Part shown: one piece after another, positions 40,946-50,206 of the stretch | Position numbering within the stretch: the first letter of the stretch is position 1 | How the letters are laid out: each line of letters starts with the position of its first letter | Assembly: GCF_963666015.1 (NCBI RefSeq) | Contig: NZ_OY762555.1 | Span: 1,612,001 to 1,676,000, forward strand | DNA: 64,000 nt | Direction: 5' to 3' | From: an uncultured Sphaerochaeta sp. | GTDB lineage: Bacteria > Spirochaetota > Spirochaetia > Sphaerochaetales > Sphaerochaetaceae | Notes under the pieces: model-generated | Told to the model about the DNA's origin: nothing | The model's input: only the letters and a program-made list of their open reading frames with translations | The model's database searches: none | Made by a program: the position numbers and the translations under genes

Positions 40946-42538
40946 TCATCCCGTATGCACCAAGTCTGCAGCCATCCTCGCGGTCATGATACACGTAGGA
41001 AGGCCAGCCGGGCTGACCGTCCACTGCCCAGCACGATAGACATCAGGAATAGGGGTAAGAACAGCCTTTTTCATATTGAGCATGCCTGCTTCTATGGGAA
41101 CATCCTGTTCAAATGACCAGCCGACAATAGCGCCTTCACTGCTGTTCGTGTTCCGTTCAACGGTCAAAGGACTTGCAGTGAAGGAGAAAAGCATATGTTC
41201 TTTCAGCTCTGGATAGACCGAATCAGAAAGCGAATCGATCATCATCTCCTTGATACGGCTCTCGAACTCCTCATACCAACAGCCTTCTTCAATCCTTCGT
41301 GTAAGTTCGTAGTCAAAGAGGAAGCTGACAATGAGTCCACTCTTTCCCTCTGGGGCAGCAGTGCTGTCATTGAGCACAGGGATGGAAATCTCATAGGTAT
41401 TCAAGCGACAGAATGCAGAGAGCCAGGTATAAAAGGCTTCCCTGTCCAGATGATCCCATCCTTCCAGTATGGCAGCAAGCTCAGAGTGGTTGAGTTCCCC
41501 AAGGCCTTGCTTTGACGGGGTATAGAAGAAATGTCCCTCTGAAATTCCTGCAAAGTACGAAGGAGGCAAGTCCACTGCAAGGAAGAGGGTAAACACTGAC
41601 TCCGCTCCACGGCTGGAGAGGACTTTCTCTTGCTCTCTGGTAATCCCACTCATCTCATTCTCAGAAAAACCATCAAAGGAGACCATCCGGTAAAGATGTT
41701 TCAGATCAGCACACCAGATTAGCTTTTTATAGCTGTACTCATTCCCCTTCTCATCGGTGAGTGTCTTATGGAATGCATCCACATGAGTCACCTCAGTCTC
41801 TGTCCTTACCTCTGAGCCGAGTGCCACGAGACGCTCAGTCAAAGCCTTGGGAATACTGCCCACCCCTCCCTTTGGGTAGAAGTAATCAGGGTAGAGGGAG
41901 AAGTAACTCATGGCGAAAAAGGCAGGGGTCTTCTTGAAGAAGTGTTGGCTGATGATGTCATTGAGCGAATTGTTGTCAAGGAGGTCAGAGAGGAACTGCT
42001 CCATCGGCATTCGCATACGCATGATCGCTGCCCCGGTTGCGAGGAAGCGAATGAACCAGAGAGGGAATGTTGTAAAGTAGTACGGAAGATTCCGCTTGGC
42101 ATCCTTGAAGAAGGGACTGTCACTCCCAAAAAGCACCTGCATATACACATCGAACTTGCCGATGACCTTGATGACCTTATCTACATCATCCCTGCTCTCA
42201 GGATAGAGCTCCAGAAGAAGATTCCTATAGGCTTCCAGGCTACCCTTGGAATTTGCATTGATGATCTTATCCTCAACCCCGAGAGAAACATTACTTGGCA
42301 GAAGAGGAAGATCAATCTCCAGCTCCTGTAACATGGGCTTGAGCATGCCGGCATTCTCTAAAGCTCTCACTCCCCCATCGAAGAGAAACCCCTCTCGAGT
42401 AAAGGAGTTCACCAGCCCTCCAGGCACCTTTCCCTTCTCTAAAAGTAAGACAGAATGCCCTCGCATAGCGAGGGAGGTTGCTGCAGTCAGTCCAGAAATT
42501 CCTGCACCTACAATAATAACATCTCTGTGTTCAGCCAT
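40946..42538 (-). CDS. CrtI/phytoene desaturase-like FAD oxidoreductase
   Basis: 530 residues of the amine-oxidase/phytoene-desaturase type. The N-terminal dinucleotide fold is clear: V-I-I-V-G-A-G-I-S-G-L-T-A-A-T-S-L-A-M-R-G-H-S-V-L-L-L-E-K, followed by P-G-G-L-V-N-S-F. A P-K-G-G-V-G-S-I-P-K-A-L segment lies near 230 and the C-terminal FAD contact includes R-A-G-Q-W-T-V-S-P-A-G-L-P near 505. It could desaturate an isoprenoid or oxidise another lipid; no other carotenoid genes are nearby, so carotenoid work is not supported. GGAGG before the ATG. Single gene. Confidence 0.85.
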   Translation of the reverse strand: MAEHRDVIIVGAGISGLTAATSLAMRGHSVLLLEKGKVPGGLVNSFTREGFLFDGGVRALENAGMLKPMLQELEIDLPLLPSNVSLGVEDKIINANSKGSLEAYRNLLLELYPESRDDVDKVIKVIGKFDVYMQVLFGSDSPFFKDAKRNLPYYFTTFPLWFIRFLATGAAIMRMRMPMEQFLSDLLDNNSLNDIISQHFFKKTPAFFAMSYFSLYPDYFYPKGGVGSIPKALTERLVALGSEVRTETEVTHVDAFHKTLTDEKGNEYSYKKLIWCADLKHLYRMVSFDGFSENEMSGITREQEKVLSSRGAESVFTLFLAVDLPPSYFAGISEGHFFYTPSKQGLGELNHSELAAILEGWDHLDREAFYTWLSAFCRLNTYEISIPVLNDSTAAPEGKSGLIVSFLFDYELTRRIEEGCWYEEFESRIKEMMIDSLSDSVYPELKEHMLFSFTASPLTVERNTNSSEGAIVGWSFEQDVPIEAGMLNMKKAVLTPIPDVYRAGQWTVSPAGLPTCIMTARMAADLVHTG

Positions 42539-42712
42539 CTATGCGTACCTCCAAGGAAAAGGTTGTTGCAAGTATAGCATGACCTACGCCTACACAGTAT
42601 TTGATTCTTCCAGAAAACGGGGCACATGACGAAGCCTCGTATTCACAGTATTTTCATTGAGGAGAAGCATGCAACACTTTACAAGCAACACGACATTCAC
42701 TAGCGTAGCACC

Positions 42713-44242
42713 ATGAGTGTTATGCTATACCAGTTGTTGGAACTTCCCTGTCTCAAGGATGCAACCGTAGTTGCAGGCCATGAAGCACTTACGCGTCCGG
42801 TTACCTCCGTCTCGGTCCTGGAATATGCCGAGCCCACAGCCTTGCTTGCTGAATTCTTTGAGAAGAATCGATTCATCGGCAGTGAAATTGCACTTACCTG
42901 TTGGTATAACATACGCTCAGACGTCGAGGCACAGTGCAATATCATTGAGGCGCTTGCAAACTATGGCGAAGTCGCTGTTATTCTCTACTACCTTGGGATA
43001 ATCGTGCAAGAACTTGATCCACGGGTGCTTGATGTAGCCAATGCCAACGGCATTGCCCTTATCGTCATGCCCAAGGGTAACATCAGTTATCGCTACAGCG
43101 AGGTCATCGCACCGGTTATGGAAGCAATCATAAAGGACCGAACAGAACAGAGTCTCTTCTCAGGAGACTTATTGAACCAGATAACAAGACTCCCTGAACA
43201 CTTGAGGACCATGGATACACTGCTCTCCATGCTGCGCGACCGGCTCCATACCAGCTTCATTCTTACCGACCAGAACAATACACTGCTCAACGCTGTGGCC
43301 TACCCCATGGCAGCAGAACCAATCTTAGTCAAAGCGTTGGATACCCACCGTTTCCCTCCCGAGTGGAAAAAAACCAAGCAGAGAATTACCGCCAGCAAGG
43401 GTCCAGCAATGTTTCTGTATGTCATCACGACCGATGGAACCGTACTCTCACAAGAAGTCCTGCGGCAGATAGAAGAAGTAGTACAACTCTTTGTAAACAT
43501 CTGGAATCCTCAGCATAACCAGTTCATCTCAGAAGAAATGATCAGGACCATCTTGCGTGACGAACCGATCAAGATGCGGAGACTGGGTGAACTGTTCCAC
43601 ATTGACGTGGCAGCGCTTCAGGAAATGTGGGTTCTCATTCCTGAAAACAAAGGATTTGCCGAGGAACGGTATAGAAACCGATTTGCGGAAGTTTTGAAGG
43701 AGAACTACAACATCTGTATCTGTGATACCTATGAGAAACAAATCGTTGCCTTTACCGATGGAGCCTGTCTGGGAGAGCGTGATGCCATTGCACAGGATCT
43801 TACTGAACTGGAGGGAACTGTGTTCTCCATCCAACACACCCTGACCACCACAGAAGTACGACTCTCGTACCTTACCATCCAAGAGACCAAGGAAGCGTGC
43901 CATTCCATCTTTCCTGACAAACGTCTCTACACAGCCCAGGATATCGCGTTCGCAAAGGATTGCTTACAATGTATTGAACAGGGACAACTCTCCATCGAGA
44001 GTAAACTCCACTGTCTTCGTCCAACAAGACAAGACACTGAAAGTCTCAGAACACTTGCAGTTTTATTACTTGATTGCCAAGGATCGATTGCAAAGACTGC
44101 TCATAAGCTCAATCTTCATACAAACTCAGTGAAGTATCGGGTACAAAAACTCAATACCTTGTTTGGTTCTGAGATAACAGCCTTCCCTCTGAACTCCTTT
44201 CTTGCTTTTGCCCTGGGAGTCAGAAGGATATTAGAGTCCTGA
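42713..44242 (+). CDS. PucR-family transcriptional regulator
   Basis: 509 residues. The N-terminal 120 residues match the PucR sensor domain (L-P-C-L-K-D-A-T-V-V-A-G, A-L-I-V-M-P-K-G-N-I-S-Y-R-Y) and the C-terminal 60 the PucR helix-turn-helix (L-D-C-Q-G-S-I-A-K-T-A-H-K-L-N-L-H-T-N-S-V-K-Y-R). PucR proteins usually activate purine, allantoin or hydantoin breakdown genes in response to a pathway metabolite. Transcribed in the same direction as, and 115 bases before, the permease gene, so it likely controls that operon. ATG 42713, alternative 42722. Confidence 0.9.
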   Translation: MSVMLYQLLELPCLKDATVVAGHEALTRPVTSVSVLEYAEPTALLAEFFEKNRFIGSEIALTCWYNIRSDVEAQCNIIEALANYGEVAVILYYLGIIVQELDPRVLDVANANGIALIVMPKGNISYRYSEVIAPVMEAIIKDRTEQSLFSGDLLNQITRLPEHLRTMDTLLSMLRDRLHTSFILTDQNNTLLNAVAYPMAAEPILVKALDTHRFPPEWKKTKQRITASKGPAMFLYVITTDGTVLSQEVLRQIEEVVQLFVNIWNPQHNQFISEEMIRTILRDEPIKMRRLGELFHIDVAALQEMWVLIPENKGFAEERYRNRFAEVLKENYNICICDTYEKQIVAFTDGACLGERDAIAQDLTELEGTVFSIQHTLTTTEVRLSYLTIQETKEACHSIFPDKRLYTAQDIAFAKDCLQCIEQGQLSIESKLHCLRPTRQDTESLRTLAVLLLDCQGSIAKTAHKLNLHTNSVKYRVQKLNTLFGSEITAFPLNSFLAFALGVRRILES

Positions 44243-44243
44243 T

Positions 44244-44261
44244 TTTGTCCTTTTGGACAAA
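44244..44261 (+). promoter_or_regulatory. Inverted repeat between pucR-like gene and permease operon
   Basis: TTTGTCC-TTTT-GGACAAA is a perfect 7-bp inverted repeat, two bases after the regulator stop and about 97 before the permease start. It may be a terminator for the regulator gene or the regulator's operator. Confidence 0.45.
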
Positions 44262-44357
44262 GATGAAAGTAAATTTTTGGGTTCTATTGATAATTACAAA
44301 ACGGTAATCACCATGTATGCTCCTAGCAAATCTTAATTACTTACTAGGAGTGGCTAT

Positions 44358-45626
44358 ATGAGTGAGCACAACACAGGGTTTGAAATTTCCGCCTCACAAC
44401 GACAGAGCTGGGGCAGTCTGGCCATGATCTGGATCGGCAGCATGATCTGCGTGCCGTGTCTGATGATCGGAGGAATTCTCGGCATGGGATTCACACTGGG
44501 GGGAGTCGTTCTCTGTGTGTTGCTCGGCTATGGAATTGTCTGCACCTACATGTGTTTCATGGGCATGGAGGGGTGTGACACGGGATTACCTACCGTCTCG
44601 ATGGCCGGAGCAGTTCTGGGAGAGAAAGGTGCTCAGTATATCATCAGCCTGATGCTTGCCATTGCATGTATCGGATGGTTTGGGATCCAAAGTGCCGTCT
44701 GCGGCTCCTCGTTCTCATCAATGGTCGCATCCATGACAGGGGTGAATATCCCCGTACCGGTAAGTTCGCTTGTATGGGGCATCCTAATGCTGCTTACGGC
44801 AATGTACGGGTATAAAGCCTTGAAATACCTCAATTATATCGCGGTTCCTGCCTTGCTGTTGGTCATGGCCTACGGGGTGTACGCCGCATTCACCAAGAAT
44901 GACGGAATTTCAATCATCAGCGGATATCAACCAGCAGCCCCGATGAGCTTGGTTACCGGTATCAGTCTCACCGTTGCAACCTTTGCGCTCGGTGGGGTCA
45001 TCAGTGGGGATTATTCACGTTTTGCCAAGAACCGAGGCGATGTAATCAAGTCCTCCGTTCTGGGCGTATTGCCGGTGGGTCTGCTTATGATTCTTATCGG
45101 TGCGGTACTCTCCATTGTGACAGGACAGTATGACATCTCTGCCGTTCTTGCATCTGTTGGTGTCCCAGCCTTCGGTCTGATAGCCTTGGTACTGGCCACT
45201 TGGACCACCAACGTAACCAATGCCTACAGTGGCGGCATTGCTGTCTCCAACCTCTTCGGGGTAGGCGAAAAGAAGTTCAAGATTGCCACAGCCATAGCTG
45301 GTTCCCTGGGAACCCTCCTCGCCGCAATCGGCTTGATGAGCAAGTTCCAGGCATTTCTCAGCATCCTTACTGCATTCATTCCCCCAATAGCTGGGGTGAT
45401 CATAGCTTCCTATTGGATCATCGGAAAAGGGAAAAGAGAGAAGGTTACCATCACCGAAGGCTTCGCACTAGACGGAATCATCGCCTTTGTATTGGGTGCC
45501 GTTGTTGCCTATGTGACTGGTAATATCGCTGTTTTCTTCATAGGCCCCATCAACGGAATCGTGGTTTCCATGGGCAGCTATATCCTCCTCAACAGACAGT
45601 TCAAGAACAAGAAGGTGAAAGCATGA
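44358..45626 (+). CDS. Cytosine/purine permease (CodB-like, NCS1 family)
   Basis: 422 residues with about 12 membrane segments. N-terminal R-Q-S-W-G-S-L-A-M-I-W-I-G-S-M and the G-G-V-I-S-G-D-Y-S-R-F-A-K motif near residue 213 are the NCS1/CodB signatures; W-T-T-N-V-T-N-A-Y-S-G-G near 285 completes the substrate site. It imports a nucleobase or hydantoin-like compound with H+ or Na+. AGGAG before the ATG; ends with a four-base overlap with the DUF917 gene. Confidence 0.88.
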   Translation: MSEHNTGFEISASQRQSWGSLAMIWIGSMICVPCLMIGGILGMGFTLGGVVLCVLLGYGIVCTYMCFMGMEGCDTGLPTVSMAGAVLGEKGAQYIISLMLAIACIGWFGIQSAVCGSSFSSMVASMTGVNIPVPVSSLVWGILMLLTAMYGYKALKYLNYIAVPALLLVMAYGVYAAFTKNDGISIISGYQPAAPMSLVTGISLTVATFALGGVISGDYSRFAKNRGDVIKSSVLGVLPVGLLMILIGAVLSIVTGQYDISAVLASVGVPAFGLIALVLATWTTNVTNAYSGGIAVSNLFGVGEKKFKIATAIAGSLGTLLAAIGLMSKFQAFLSILTAFIPPIAGVIIASYWIIGKGKREKVTITEGFALDGIIAFVLGAVVAYVTGNIAVFFIGPINGIVVSMGSYILLNRQFKNKKVKA

Positions 45627-46714
45627 GATCGATTGGATTGAAAGAGATTGAAGACATCGCCCTAGGCGCCTCGTTACTGGGCGCTGGAGGCGGTGGTGAC
45701 CCTTATATCGGCAAACTCATGGCAATGGGTGCCATCAAGGAGTTTGGACCGGTAACGCTGCTCAGCGTAGATGAGATACCTGACGATGCCCTTATCGTCC
45801 CCATGGCAATGATGGGAGCCCCAACCGTGCTTGCAGAAAAGGCAGCTAATGGACGAGAAGCAAAGGCTCTCTATGACCTACTGAGTAAGTATTTTGGAAA
45901 GGAAGTATATGCGTTCATGCCCATGGAAGCAGGTGGATTCAACAGCATGTTCCCCATTGTATGTGCAGCGACCCTGGGCCTTCCCTTGGTAGATGTCGAC
46001 GGAATGGGCAGGGCGTTCCCCGAGTTGCAGATGGTTACATTTTCCATAGGGGATGTAAGCGCCTCCCCTATGGCTTTGACCGATGAGAAGGGAAACGCCG
46101 TCATCTTTGAAACCATCTCCAACAAGTGGACAGAGGAGCTTGCCCGGGCGGTGACCATGAGCTGTGGAGGATCGGTTGCGGTAGCGTTGTATCCAATGGA
46201 TGGGAGAACCGTTAAACAGTATGGAGTAAAGGATATCGTCACCCGTTCACAGGAACTGGGAGAGGCCATCCGATCAGTCAAGAAAAGCACTGAAAAACTC
46301 CCTGAAGAGCACTTCCTCGAATTTACCGGTGGATATCGATTGTTCAAGGGAAAGATCAGTGACGTGGTGAGGGAAACACGAGGCGCATTCAATTTCGGTA
46401 CGGTAGTCCTTGAGGGAATTGCCGACTGCAAGGGAAAGCAGGCAAAGGTGGAATTCCAGAACGAAAATCTGACAGCCATGGTCGATGGCGAATATGTCGC
46501 CACGGTGCCTGACCTGATCTGCCTTGTCGATACGGAGACATTCCTCCCAGTGACTACCGATGCTCTCAAGTATGGCAAGCGTGTACTGGTCGTAGGATTG
46601 CCCTGTTTCCCCATGTGGCGCACAGAGAAGGGACTTGCATTGGTGGGACCACGATATTTTGGGTGTGACACAGACTACATTCCGCTTGAGGAACGCATCA
46701 AGGAGGTGAAGTAA
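45623..46714 (+). CDS. DUF917 domain protein
   Basis: 363 residues matching DUF917 end to end: L-L-G-A-G-G-G-G-D-P-Y near 20, D-V-D-G-M-G-R-A-F-P-E-L near 127, and P-D-L-I-C-L-V-D-T-E-T near 293. DUF917 genes nearly always accompany hydantoinase/oxoprolinase genes; the protein is thought to be a partner or second enzyme of that pathway, but no reaction is established. It is translationally coupled to the permease (ATGA) and to the next gene (TAATG). Confidence 0.9.
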   Translation: MRSIGLKEIEDIALGASLLGAGGGGDPYIGKLMAMGAIKEFGPVTLLSVDEIPDDALIVPMAMMGAPTVLAEKAANGREAKALYDLLSKYFGKEVYAFMPMEAGGFNSMFPIVCAATLGLPLVDVDGMGRAFPELQMVTFSIGDVSASPMALTDEKGNAVIFETISNKWTEELARAVTMSCGGSVAVALYPMDGRTVKQYGVKDIVTRSQELGEAIRSVKKSTEKLPEEHFLEFTGGYRLFKGKISDVVRETRGAFNFGTVVLEGIADCKGKQAKVEFQNENLTAMVDGEYVATVPDLICLVDTETFLPVTTDALKYGKRVLVVGLPCFPMWRTEKGLALVGPRYFGCDTDYIPLEERIKEVK

Positions 46715-48267
46715 TGCAGTACCGTCTGGGAATTGATGTCGGAGGTACCAATACCGACGCTGTCTTGATCGATGAAAACCTCAAGGTTGTTGCAGAGATC
46801 AAGCAACCAACCAGCCAGGACATCTCGGGGGGAATACTCTCTGCGCTTAAAACCCTTCTAGAAGCGTCCAAGGTTGACCGATCTCTGATCACAAAAGCCA
46901 TGTTGGGTACCACCCAGTGTACTAACGCCATTGTCGAGCGCAAGCATCTGGCAAAAATCGGTATTCTGAGGATTGGGGCTCCAGCAGCAGTGGCCATTCC
47001 TCCCATGATCGACTGGGCGGAGTCACTCCAACAAGTGTCAGTTGCAACGACAATCATAGGTGGCGGGTATGAATATGATGGCAGGGAGATAGCTCCACTG
47101 GACAGAGAGGCAGCAAAAACCTTCTTTTCCTCCCTCAAGGGACGTGTGGAAGCGGTTGCCATCAGTTGTGTCTTTGCTTCGGTGCGTGATGATCAGGAAA
47201 GGGAAGCTGCTGCTATCTGCAGGGAAATCATGGGAGAAGACACCCATATTTCCATCTCCAGCGAGATTGGTTCCATGGGCTTGGTCGAACGAGAGAATGC
47301 AACCATTCTCAATGCCGCGCTCCATAAGGTAGCCAAGACATTCACCGATGGATTTGCTCTCAGCTTGAAACAGGAAGGGCTGGTGAATGCTGATCTGTAC
47401 CTGTCACAGAATGACGGGACGCTCATGACCATGGAACAAGCCCGTCTCTATCCAATTCTGACGATTGCATGCGGCCCTACCAATAGTATCCGCGGTGCCG
47501 ATTACCTGTGCTCCATCAAGGAATCGGTGGTCATTGATGTCGGGGGAACTACAACTGACATTGGGGTCATCCAAAATGGATTTCCCCGTGAAAGCGGAGT
47601 CGCCGTCACCATCGGAGGGGTACGCACCAATTTCCGTATGCCGGATGTCATTTCCATTGGACTGGGAGGTGGTTCAATCGTAAAACAACAGGATGATGGG
47701 AGTGTAACGGTAGGACCGGAGAGTGTGGGCTATGAGATTACCCAGAAAGCATTGATTTTCGGTGGTGACACCATCACCGCAACAGATTTGGCTGTGGCTT
47801 CTGGGTTGGCGAAGCTTGGAGATCCCTCCAAGGTTGCCCATCTTGATGCTTCGTTTGTGCAAAAAGGAATGGATGCCATCAAGTTGTTGGTCGAGGACCA
47901 CCTCGATGCCATCAAGATCTCCGCCGAGGAGATGGACGTGGTGCTTGTAGGGGGAGGCTCTCTCGTCATCCCCAAGAACCTTGTGGGGGCCAAGAGTGTA
48001 CAGACCCCTCCCCATTTTGGGATTGCCAATGCCATTGGCTCTGCGATCAGCAAGGTGAGTGGAACGTATGAAAAGCTTGTTTCTTTTGACAAGACTCCCA
48101 GGGCTGAAGCAATGGAAGCAGCAAAACAGGAAGCCATTGCCTTGGCTGTCAAGAGCGGAGCCTTGAAGGAGACGGTAGAGATCATTGACGTAGAGGATGT
48201 GCCTTTGGCCTACTACCCTGGCAACACCAGCAGGGTAAAGATCAAGGCGGCTGGAGAACTTGCCTAA
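46714..48267 (+). CDS. Hydantoinase/oxoprolinase A family protein
   Basis: 517 residues: G-I-D-V-G-G-T-N-T-D-A-V-L-I-D at 4-18 and V-I-D-V-G-G-T-T-T-D-I-G near 270, both phosphate-binding loops of the actin-like ATPase fold; I-G-L-G-G-G-S-I-V near 312. The family hydrolyses hydantoins or 5-oxoproline-type rings with ATP. There is no HyuB-type gene (the large metal-free subunit) in the cluster, so DUF917 probably takes its place. The GTG-free ATG has GAGGTGA upstream. Hydantoin, 5-oxoproline or a purine breakdown product are possible substrates. Confidence 0.87.
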   Translation: MQYRLGIDVGGTNTDAVLIDENLKVVAEIKQPTSQDISGGILSALKTLLEASKVDRSLITKAMLGTTQCTNAIVERKHLAKIGILRIGAPAAVAIPPMIDWAESLQQVSVATTIIGGGYEYDGREIAPLDREAAKTFFSSLKGRVEAVAISCVFASVRDDQEREAAAICREIMGEDTHISISSEIGSMGLVERENATILNAALHKVAKTFTDGFALSLKQEGLVNADLYLSQNDGTLMTMEQARLYPILTIACGPTNSIRGADYLCSIKESVVIDVGGTTTDIGVIQNGFPRESGVAVTIGGVRTNFRMPDVISIGLGGGSIVKQQDDGSVTVGPESVGYEITQKALIFGGDTITATDLAVASGLAKLGDPSKVAHLDASFVQKGMDAIKLLVEDHLDAIKISAEEMDVVLVGGGSLVIPKNLVGAKSVQTPPHFGIANAIGSAISKVSGTYEKLVSFDKTPRAEAMEAAKQEAIALAVKSGALKETVEIIDVEDVPLAYYPGNTSRVKIKAAGELA

Positions 48268-48301
48268 GAACTTCTTCTTACATTGCATCAAACACTGGAA
48301 T

Positions 48302-48338
48302 CTGGTACCACTTCTTTAGGTGGTACCAGCTTTCATTT
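48302..48338 (+). terminator. Terminator of the hydantoinase operon
   Basis: CTGGTACCAC (48302-48311) and GTGGTACCAG (48320-48329) form a 10-bp stem with an eight-base loop, followed by CTTTCATTT. The arm shares the word CTGGTACCA with the hairpin at 22834, perhaps by chance. Confidence 0.75.
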
Positions 48339-48350
48339 CAGGAGGGTTGC

Positions 48351-48899
48351 ATGAAAATCTATGAGACAGAACGATTGTTACTGAGGACCGTTAGCATCTC
48401 TGAAGTGAAAGAAATCCAAACATTCCTCTTGAAGAACAGAATGTTCCTTTCTCCGTGGGAGCCTCTGCGTGATGACGTTTTCTACAGTGAGAAATCAATC
48501 ATCCAAAGGATCGAAGAGGAAATACTTCTCACTTCCCAAGAGAAACAACTAAGCCTCTATCTCACACGAAAGGGAGAAGAGAGCATCATCGGGAATGTCA
48601 CCTTGTCAAACATCGTACGTGGCCCGTTCCAGTCATGTTTTCTTGGGTACAAGCTGGATGAGGAAGCAACTGGCCGTGGATATATGCGTGAAGCAGTTGC
48701 AAAAATAGTTGAGATTGCATTCAAAGATCTTCGCCTCCATCGTATCGAAGCGAACATCATACCCAGAAACAAGAAGTCAATCCAGGTTGTAGAGAGAAGC
48801 GGCTTCTCCTTTGAAGGAATAAGCAAGCACTACCTGAAGATCAATGGAACGTGGGAAGACCATGCCCACTATGTGTTGCTGAATGAGGGGTTGGAGTAG
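48351..48899 (+). CDS. GNAT N-acetyltransferase (RimJ/RimL type)
   Basis: 182 residues: E-T-E-R-L-L-L-R at the N terminus, a central Y-K-L-D-E-E-A-T-G-R-G-Y-M-R-E-A-V near 110 (acetyl-CoA loop, the usual Q/R-x-x-G-x-G/A reading A-T-G-R-G-Y), R-I-E-A-N-I-I-P-R-N-K-K-S-I-Q-V-V-E-R-S-G-F near 140. This subgroup acetylates N-terminal amines of ribosomal or other proteins, or small amines. AGGAGGG before the ATG. It sits alone after the hydantoinase terminator. Confidence 0.9.
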   Translation: MKIYETERLLLRTVSISEVKEIQTFLLKNRMFLSPWEPLRDDVFYSEKSIIQRIEEEILLTSQEKQLSLYLTRKGEESIIGNVTLSNIVRGPFQSCFLGYKLDEEATGRGYMREAVAKIVEIAFKDLRLHRIEANIIPRNKKSIQVVERSGFSFEGISKHYLKINGTWEDHAHYVLLNEGLE

Positions 48900-49165
48900 T
48901 ACAAGAATGGCGTCTCTTGGAAAGCACTCGATATACTTCTACAGCAATACTTTAGAAGGATTTCCTTTACAGAACAAGAACACGTTAAGCTTCTTGCATT
49001 CCCTACAATGCATATAAGGGGCTTTCTTCATTACCTCGAGTTTCAACTTGCACGAACATATAATTATGTGTATAGTTATAGTTGTTTTCATATATATGTC
49101 CCAATTTATACTATATATGTCCCTAGATAATCAACGAGAGTTCCGTATAAGCAGGAATAGATAAA
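48900..49165 (+). promoter_or_regulatory. Promoter region of the IetAS locus with a 12-bp direct repeat
   Basis: TATATATGTCCC occurs twice, at 49091-49102 and 49112-49123, exactly 21 bases apart (two helical turns), in an A/T-rich stretch 45-75 bases before the ATPase start. This is the pattern of a repressor or activator bound on one DNA face. No gene is present in this region. Confidence 0.55.
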
Positions 49166-50206
49166 ATGAAAAAGAAAAATGTAATCAACCTGATAAAGTA
49201 CTACATCGAGAGAAATGATGGAGCTTTCCGTGACGAAGCGTATGCAATAGCTGTAGATTTCAACAGGAACAATGATAGTGAACTTGGTGACTACATCATG
49301 GCGTTACTATCTGATAAGAATACGTTTGTACCACAAGTACTGAATGGAAAATTGGACTATCTTAGAAAAATCGAATGTCCACCTACTACGCTACCACTCC
49401 CTGAATGCATCAAGGAGGACCTGATGGGCATTGTCAATGCCGTCAGCTATGGTGCAGGAGTTAATAAGTTTTTGTTTCAAGGGGCCCCAGGAACTGGGAA
49501 AACTGAAAGTGCAAAGCAGCTTGCCAGAATTCTAAACCGACAACTCTTTGTAGTAGATTTTGATTTGCTTGTAGACAGCAAGATGGGACAAACTTCGAAA
49601 AATATTGCAGAACTGTTTACTGAAATAAACAATGTCCCCTATCCAGAACAAATCATTATCCTCTTCGATGAACTGGATTCTATCGCCCTTGAGAGAACGA
49701 GTACACGTGATTTGCGAGAAATGGGCAGAGCTACATCCGCTGTGCTGAAAGGACTTGATAGTCTTAGTAGTCGAATTGTATTGCTGGCAACGACAAATTT
49801 GTATGAATCATTTGACAAGGCTCTCATCCGTCGATTTGACAAAGTAATTGATTTTGCTCGTTACACAAATACAGACCTAAGGGAAATCGCCGAGACTATT
49901 CTTGAGGATCTATTACAGCAATTCAGGTTTAAAGGAAGAAATATTCGGCTGTTTAGGAAAATCATTGCACTGATGGCCCCGCTTCCCTACCCCGGTGAAT
50001 TGAAAAATCTCATTAAGACTGCCATTGCATTCAGCAACCCCCATGAGGATTTTGACTATCTGGCACGATTGTTCAAACAGATAAAACCCGGTTTTACAGG
50101 AGATTATAAAGAGCTCAAAATGATGGGATTCTCTGTACGCGATATCGAAATCCTCACAAAAGTTTCGAAGAGCCAAGTATCACGTGAACTGATGGGAGTT
50201 ACGTGA
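49166..50206 (+). CDS. ietA: IetA-like AAA ATPase (anti-phage defence)
   Basis: 346 residues. Residues 90-250 are an AAA domain: Walker A F-Q-G-A-P-G-T-G-K-T-E near 107, Walker B I-I-I-L-F-D-E-L-D-S near 165, sensor-1 L-L-A-T-T-N-L near 208 and arginine finger R-R-F-D near 222. It is paired with the subtilase gene that overlaps its stop by one base (TGATG), the layout of the described IetAS (ATPase plus subtilisin-like protease) system first found as a plasmid-exclusion locus and later shown to block phages. Assigned by architecture; sequence identity was not computed. Confidence 0.85.
   Translation: MKKKNVINLIKYYIERNDGAFRDEAYAIAVDFNRNNDSELGDYIMALLSDKNTFVPQVLNGKLDYLRKIECPPTTLPLPECIKEDLMGIVNAVSYGAGVNKFLFQGAPGTGKTESAKQLARILNRQLFVVDFDLLVDSKMGQTSKNIAELFTEINNVPYPEQIIILFDELDSIALERTSTRDLREMGRATSAVLKGLDSLSSRIVLLATTNLYESFDKALIRRFDKVIDFARYTNTDLREIAETILEDLLQQFRFKGRNIRLFRKIIALMAPLPYPGELKNLIKTAIAFSNPHEDFDYLARLFKQIKPGFTGDYKELKMMGFSVRDIEILTKVSKSQVSRELMGVT

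Noticed and set aside
45871..46671. 266-codon minus-strand open frame opposite the DUF917 gene
   Set aside because: Antisense shadow; Ser/Thr-rich sequence without features, while the plus strand matches DUF917 throughout.
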